Shown: positions 17,769-19,193 of the stretch, piece by piece | Layout: every line of letters begins with the position of its first letter | Position numbering within the stretch: position 1 is the stretch's first letter | From: Candidatus Pacearchaeota archaeon | GTDB lineage: Archaea > Nanobdellota > Nanobdellia > Pacearchaeales > GW2011-AR1 | Assembly (NCBI GenBank): GCA_002688335.1 | Contig: NZCQ01000009.1 | Coordinates: 1-19,193 of the forward strand | Reading direction: 5' to 3' | DNA length: 19,193 nt | Program-made: the position numbers and the translations under genes | Notes under the pieces: generated by a model | Databases searched by the model: none | Seen by the model: the letters and a program-made list of their open reading frames with translations, nothing else | What the model was told of the DNA's origin: nothing

Positions 17769-18737
17769 CTAAACAACCGCTAAATAAACAGTATAGCTTA
17801 CGAATACTAAATACATTAGTAGTAGGGTGAAACCGTGTTTCTTGTTTAGAGTGTGGGTGTCTGCGAAGAAATATAGTATTAAGATGGTTGATCCGAGAAG
17901 TCCGAGGACTATTTCTAGATTTGCGAATTCTATTATGACTGATCCTTGATATATTGTGTAGATTAATAGCGGGAGGCCGATTCCTACTAAGATGTCGAAG
18001 ATGTTTGAGCCAAAAACGTTTGAGGTTGCATCATCTACATCTCCGTTTTTGGCGTTTACTATTGAGATGATGGTGTCGGGAATTGAGGTTGCTGCAGCAG
18101 TTATTGTGAAGGCTATGATTATTGGAGACACCCCTAATAGTGTTGAGAGATCTATTGAGGATCTTGTTAAGAAGAAAGTGAAGATTCCTATGATAATAAA
18201 GTTGAAAATGAATGGGAAAACTTCTTTAGATATCTTGCTTTTTGTATTGTTGTGGTTATTTTTTTCTTGATGTTTCCTTGTGTGGATAATTATCTCATAT
18301 ACGTAAACTAGATAGGTTGCTAGTAAAATTATTGCTATCAACAGTCCCCATGTTTTGAAGTACATTAGTAAAACAATTAGAACAAAGATTGAAGCCATGT
18401 AAAATAATGCGTCTCTGCTGATGACCTTTCTGCTTACTGTGAAGGCTACTGGAGCAACAAAAACACAGATTCCAGGTATAATTAATAGATTGAATAGGGC
18501 TGATCCTGCTATTGTTCCGATTCCTACTTCAAATTTTTGGAAAAAGATTATAGAGAATAATGCAACTAGTAGTTCTGGCATCGAACTACTTACTGCATCG
18601 AAGGTTGCTCCCTTGACATCTCTGGGTAGATTTAGGTAATCTCCTATCGCTGAAGAACTTTTTGCGAATCTTTTTGCAGAGAAAAATATGACTATGCTGG
18701 ATAGGATGATTGTTAGAATGGCAGTTGTTAGAGTCAT
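17769..18737 (-). CDS. Na+/Ca2+ exchanger family (CaCA) membrane antiporter, 322 aa
   Basis: Ten-helix-type cation antiporter. The two signature alpha repeats are present: G-A-T-F-D-A-V-S-S-S-M-P-E-L with G-S-A-L-F-N (about residues 43-84), and A-A-A-T-S-I-P-D with G-S-N-I-F-D (about 215-250). In the usual pattern these are G-T-S-x-P-E and G-S-N-x-x-N; here the second repeat has P-D and F-D. A His/Asn/Lys-rich cytosolic loop (residues 153-170) separates the two halves. A TATA-like CCTTTAAATAC lies about 27 nt before the ATG. It converges with the CDPS gene, 7 nt apart, and no functional link is evident. Substrate is probably Ca2+ against Na+. Confidence 0.87.
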   Translation of the reverse strand: MTLTTAILTIILSSIVIFFSAKRFAKSSSAIGDYLNLPRDVKGATFDAVSSSMPELLVALFSIIFFQKFEVGIGTIAGSALFNLLIIPGICVFVAPVAFTVSRKVISRDALFYMASIFVLIVLLMYFKTWGLLIAIILLATYLVYVYEIIIHTRKHQEKNNHNNTKSKISKEVFPFIFNFIIIGIFTFFLTRSSIDLSTLLGVSPIIIAFTITAAATSIPDTIISIVNAKNGDVDDATSNVFGSNIFDILVGIGLPLLIYTIYQGSVIIEFANLEIVLGLLGSTILILYFFADTHTLNKKHGFTLLLMYLVFVSYTVYLAVV

Positions 18738-18758
18738 GAGTGTTAAAGCTTAGAATTG

Positions 18759-18769
18759 TATTTAAAGGT
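18759..18769 (-). promoter_or_regulatory. TATA box of exchanger gene
   Basis: The minus strand reads CCTTTAAATAC about 27 nt before the ATG at 18737; leaderless. Confidence 0.5.
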
Positions 18770-18821
18770 TGTTAGGTTGCTTCATGGAAAATTAATTAAA
18801 TAAGCTTTGTTTTAAAATAAA

Positions 18822-19106
18822 ATGAATGATGAAGAAAAAAGAGAATTCTTAGAAAATGCTAAAATCCATTCACCTATAAAAGTTGATTACATAGAAAGTG
18901 AAAGTGATGATAATAACTATCAAGGATTTTTGACTGGTTTTAATGAATCTAGTGTTGAGATAGGGAGAGATATTAGAGAAGTGAATGTTATAATTCCTTT
19001 AAGCAGGATCACTAAATATGTTTTGAGAATCGATGATAAAGAACTAAGGAGATCTGGTTTAGAAGCAGTATCTTCGGGCCCAGAAATAGCATACTTGTTT
19101 GACTAA
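18822..19106 (+). CDS. hypothetical protein, possible Sm-like/SH3-type barrel, 94 aa
   Basis: After an N-terminal helix (M-N-D-E-E-K-R-E-F-L-E-N-A) the pattern S-P-I-K-V-D-Y-I ... Y-Q-G-F-L-T-G-F-N-E-S-S-V-E-I ... V-I-I-P-L-S-R-I-T-K-Y-V resembles the five-strand order of an Sm/Hfq-like barrel. In such proteins a strand ending in G-x-L-x-G-x-D is followed by a final strand carrying the RNA site. The canonical Sm residues (D-x-x-M-N-x-x-L) are not seen, so this is only a fold guess. A TATA-like box (ATTAATTAAATAAG) lies about 25 nt before the ATG. Confidence 0.65.
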   Translation: MNDEEKREFLENAKIHSPIKVDYIESESDDNNYQGFLTGFNESSVEIGRDIREVNVIIPLSRITKYVLRIDDKELRRSGLEAVSSGPEIAYLFD

Positions 19107-19133
19107 CGTTTTCTAATTTTATTCTACTGAATA

Positions 19134-19153
19134 CCCCCCGGCTTGCCGTGGGG
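19134..19153 (+). terminator. GC-rich hairpin after last gene
   Basis: CCCCCCGG and CCGTGGGG pair with one C/T mismatch around a CTTG tetraloop, 28 nt after the stop at 19106. It is the most GC-rich stretch in the window's right end. A 3'-end structure is likely; a further AGCG/CGCT pair follows. Confidence 0.45.
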
Positions 19154-19193
19154 ATGATAGCGAAAGAAAAACTGTTAAACGCTAAAGATTAGT

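Overview
This AT-rich window comes from an archaeon, most likely a DPANN lineage of the Woesearchaeota/Pacearchaeota kind. The archaeal signs are Sec61-beta, NAC-alpha, ribosomal protein L15e, a split methionyl-tRNA synthetase system, TrmB-type regulators and a Zn-ribbon/Hsp20 protein. Many genes have an AT-rich TATA-like box about 25-28 nt before the start codon and no leader, which is typical archaeal leaderless transcription. The lineage is inferred from gene content; no marker tree could be run.

Layout. 1-1000: an unknown small gene, then a decayed IS200/IS605 tnpA that has lost its HUH region. 1200-2350: a Sec61-beta/NAC pair, convergent with a PIN-toxin/antitoxin pair. 2450-4550: a 49-aa protein, a coding remnant, and two overlapping paralogs of an unrecognised family facing a TrmB-type regulator. 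5437-6492: two related all-helical proteins. 6561-8911: a tRNA-binding OB-fold protein behind a strong stem-loop, then a GNAT acetyltransferase and a bacterial-type MetRS on the other strand. 8912-9800: a very structured leader before an AbrB-like protein and a two-TM protein. 9797-10480: an endonuclease V with altered active-site residues. 10541-12600: a repeat-rich zone around the Zn-ribbon/Hsp20 gene and tRNA-Ile(GAT). 12604-13630: a UPF0175/DUF3368/DUF2283 operon. 13678-15262: a second TrmB-type regulator and a divergent unknown gene. 15287-19106: L15e, a small exported protein, a SET-like protein overlapping a probable cyclodipeptide synthase, a Na+/Ca2+ exchanger-like carrier and a possible Sm-like protein.

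Two results stand out. First, the non-coding zone holds two copies (10955-11303 and 12321-12577) of a miniature inverted-repeat element. Each has about 24-26 bp terminal inverted repeats built round a GACATATGTC palindrome and is flanked by a 16-bp direct repeat with one mismatch. The 92-bp size difference between copies is accounted for by a second, hairpin-forming element (family II) nested in copy 1 between TTAA duplicates. Second, 16997-17761 looks like a tRNA-dependent cyclodipeptide synthase of the XYP type, coupled to a SET-like gene, which suggests a small peptide-derived metabolite pathway in a reduced archaeon.

How the genes fit together: most are independent housekeeping or accessory units. 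Clear coupled sets are Sec61-beta/NAC (protein export and nascent-chain handling), MetRS/GNAT with the convergent OB-fold gene, the two toxin-antitoxin-like operons, AbrB/two-TM, the unknown paralog pair, and SET/CDPS.
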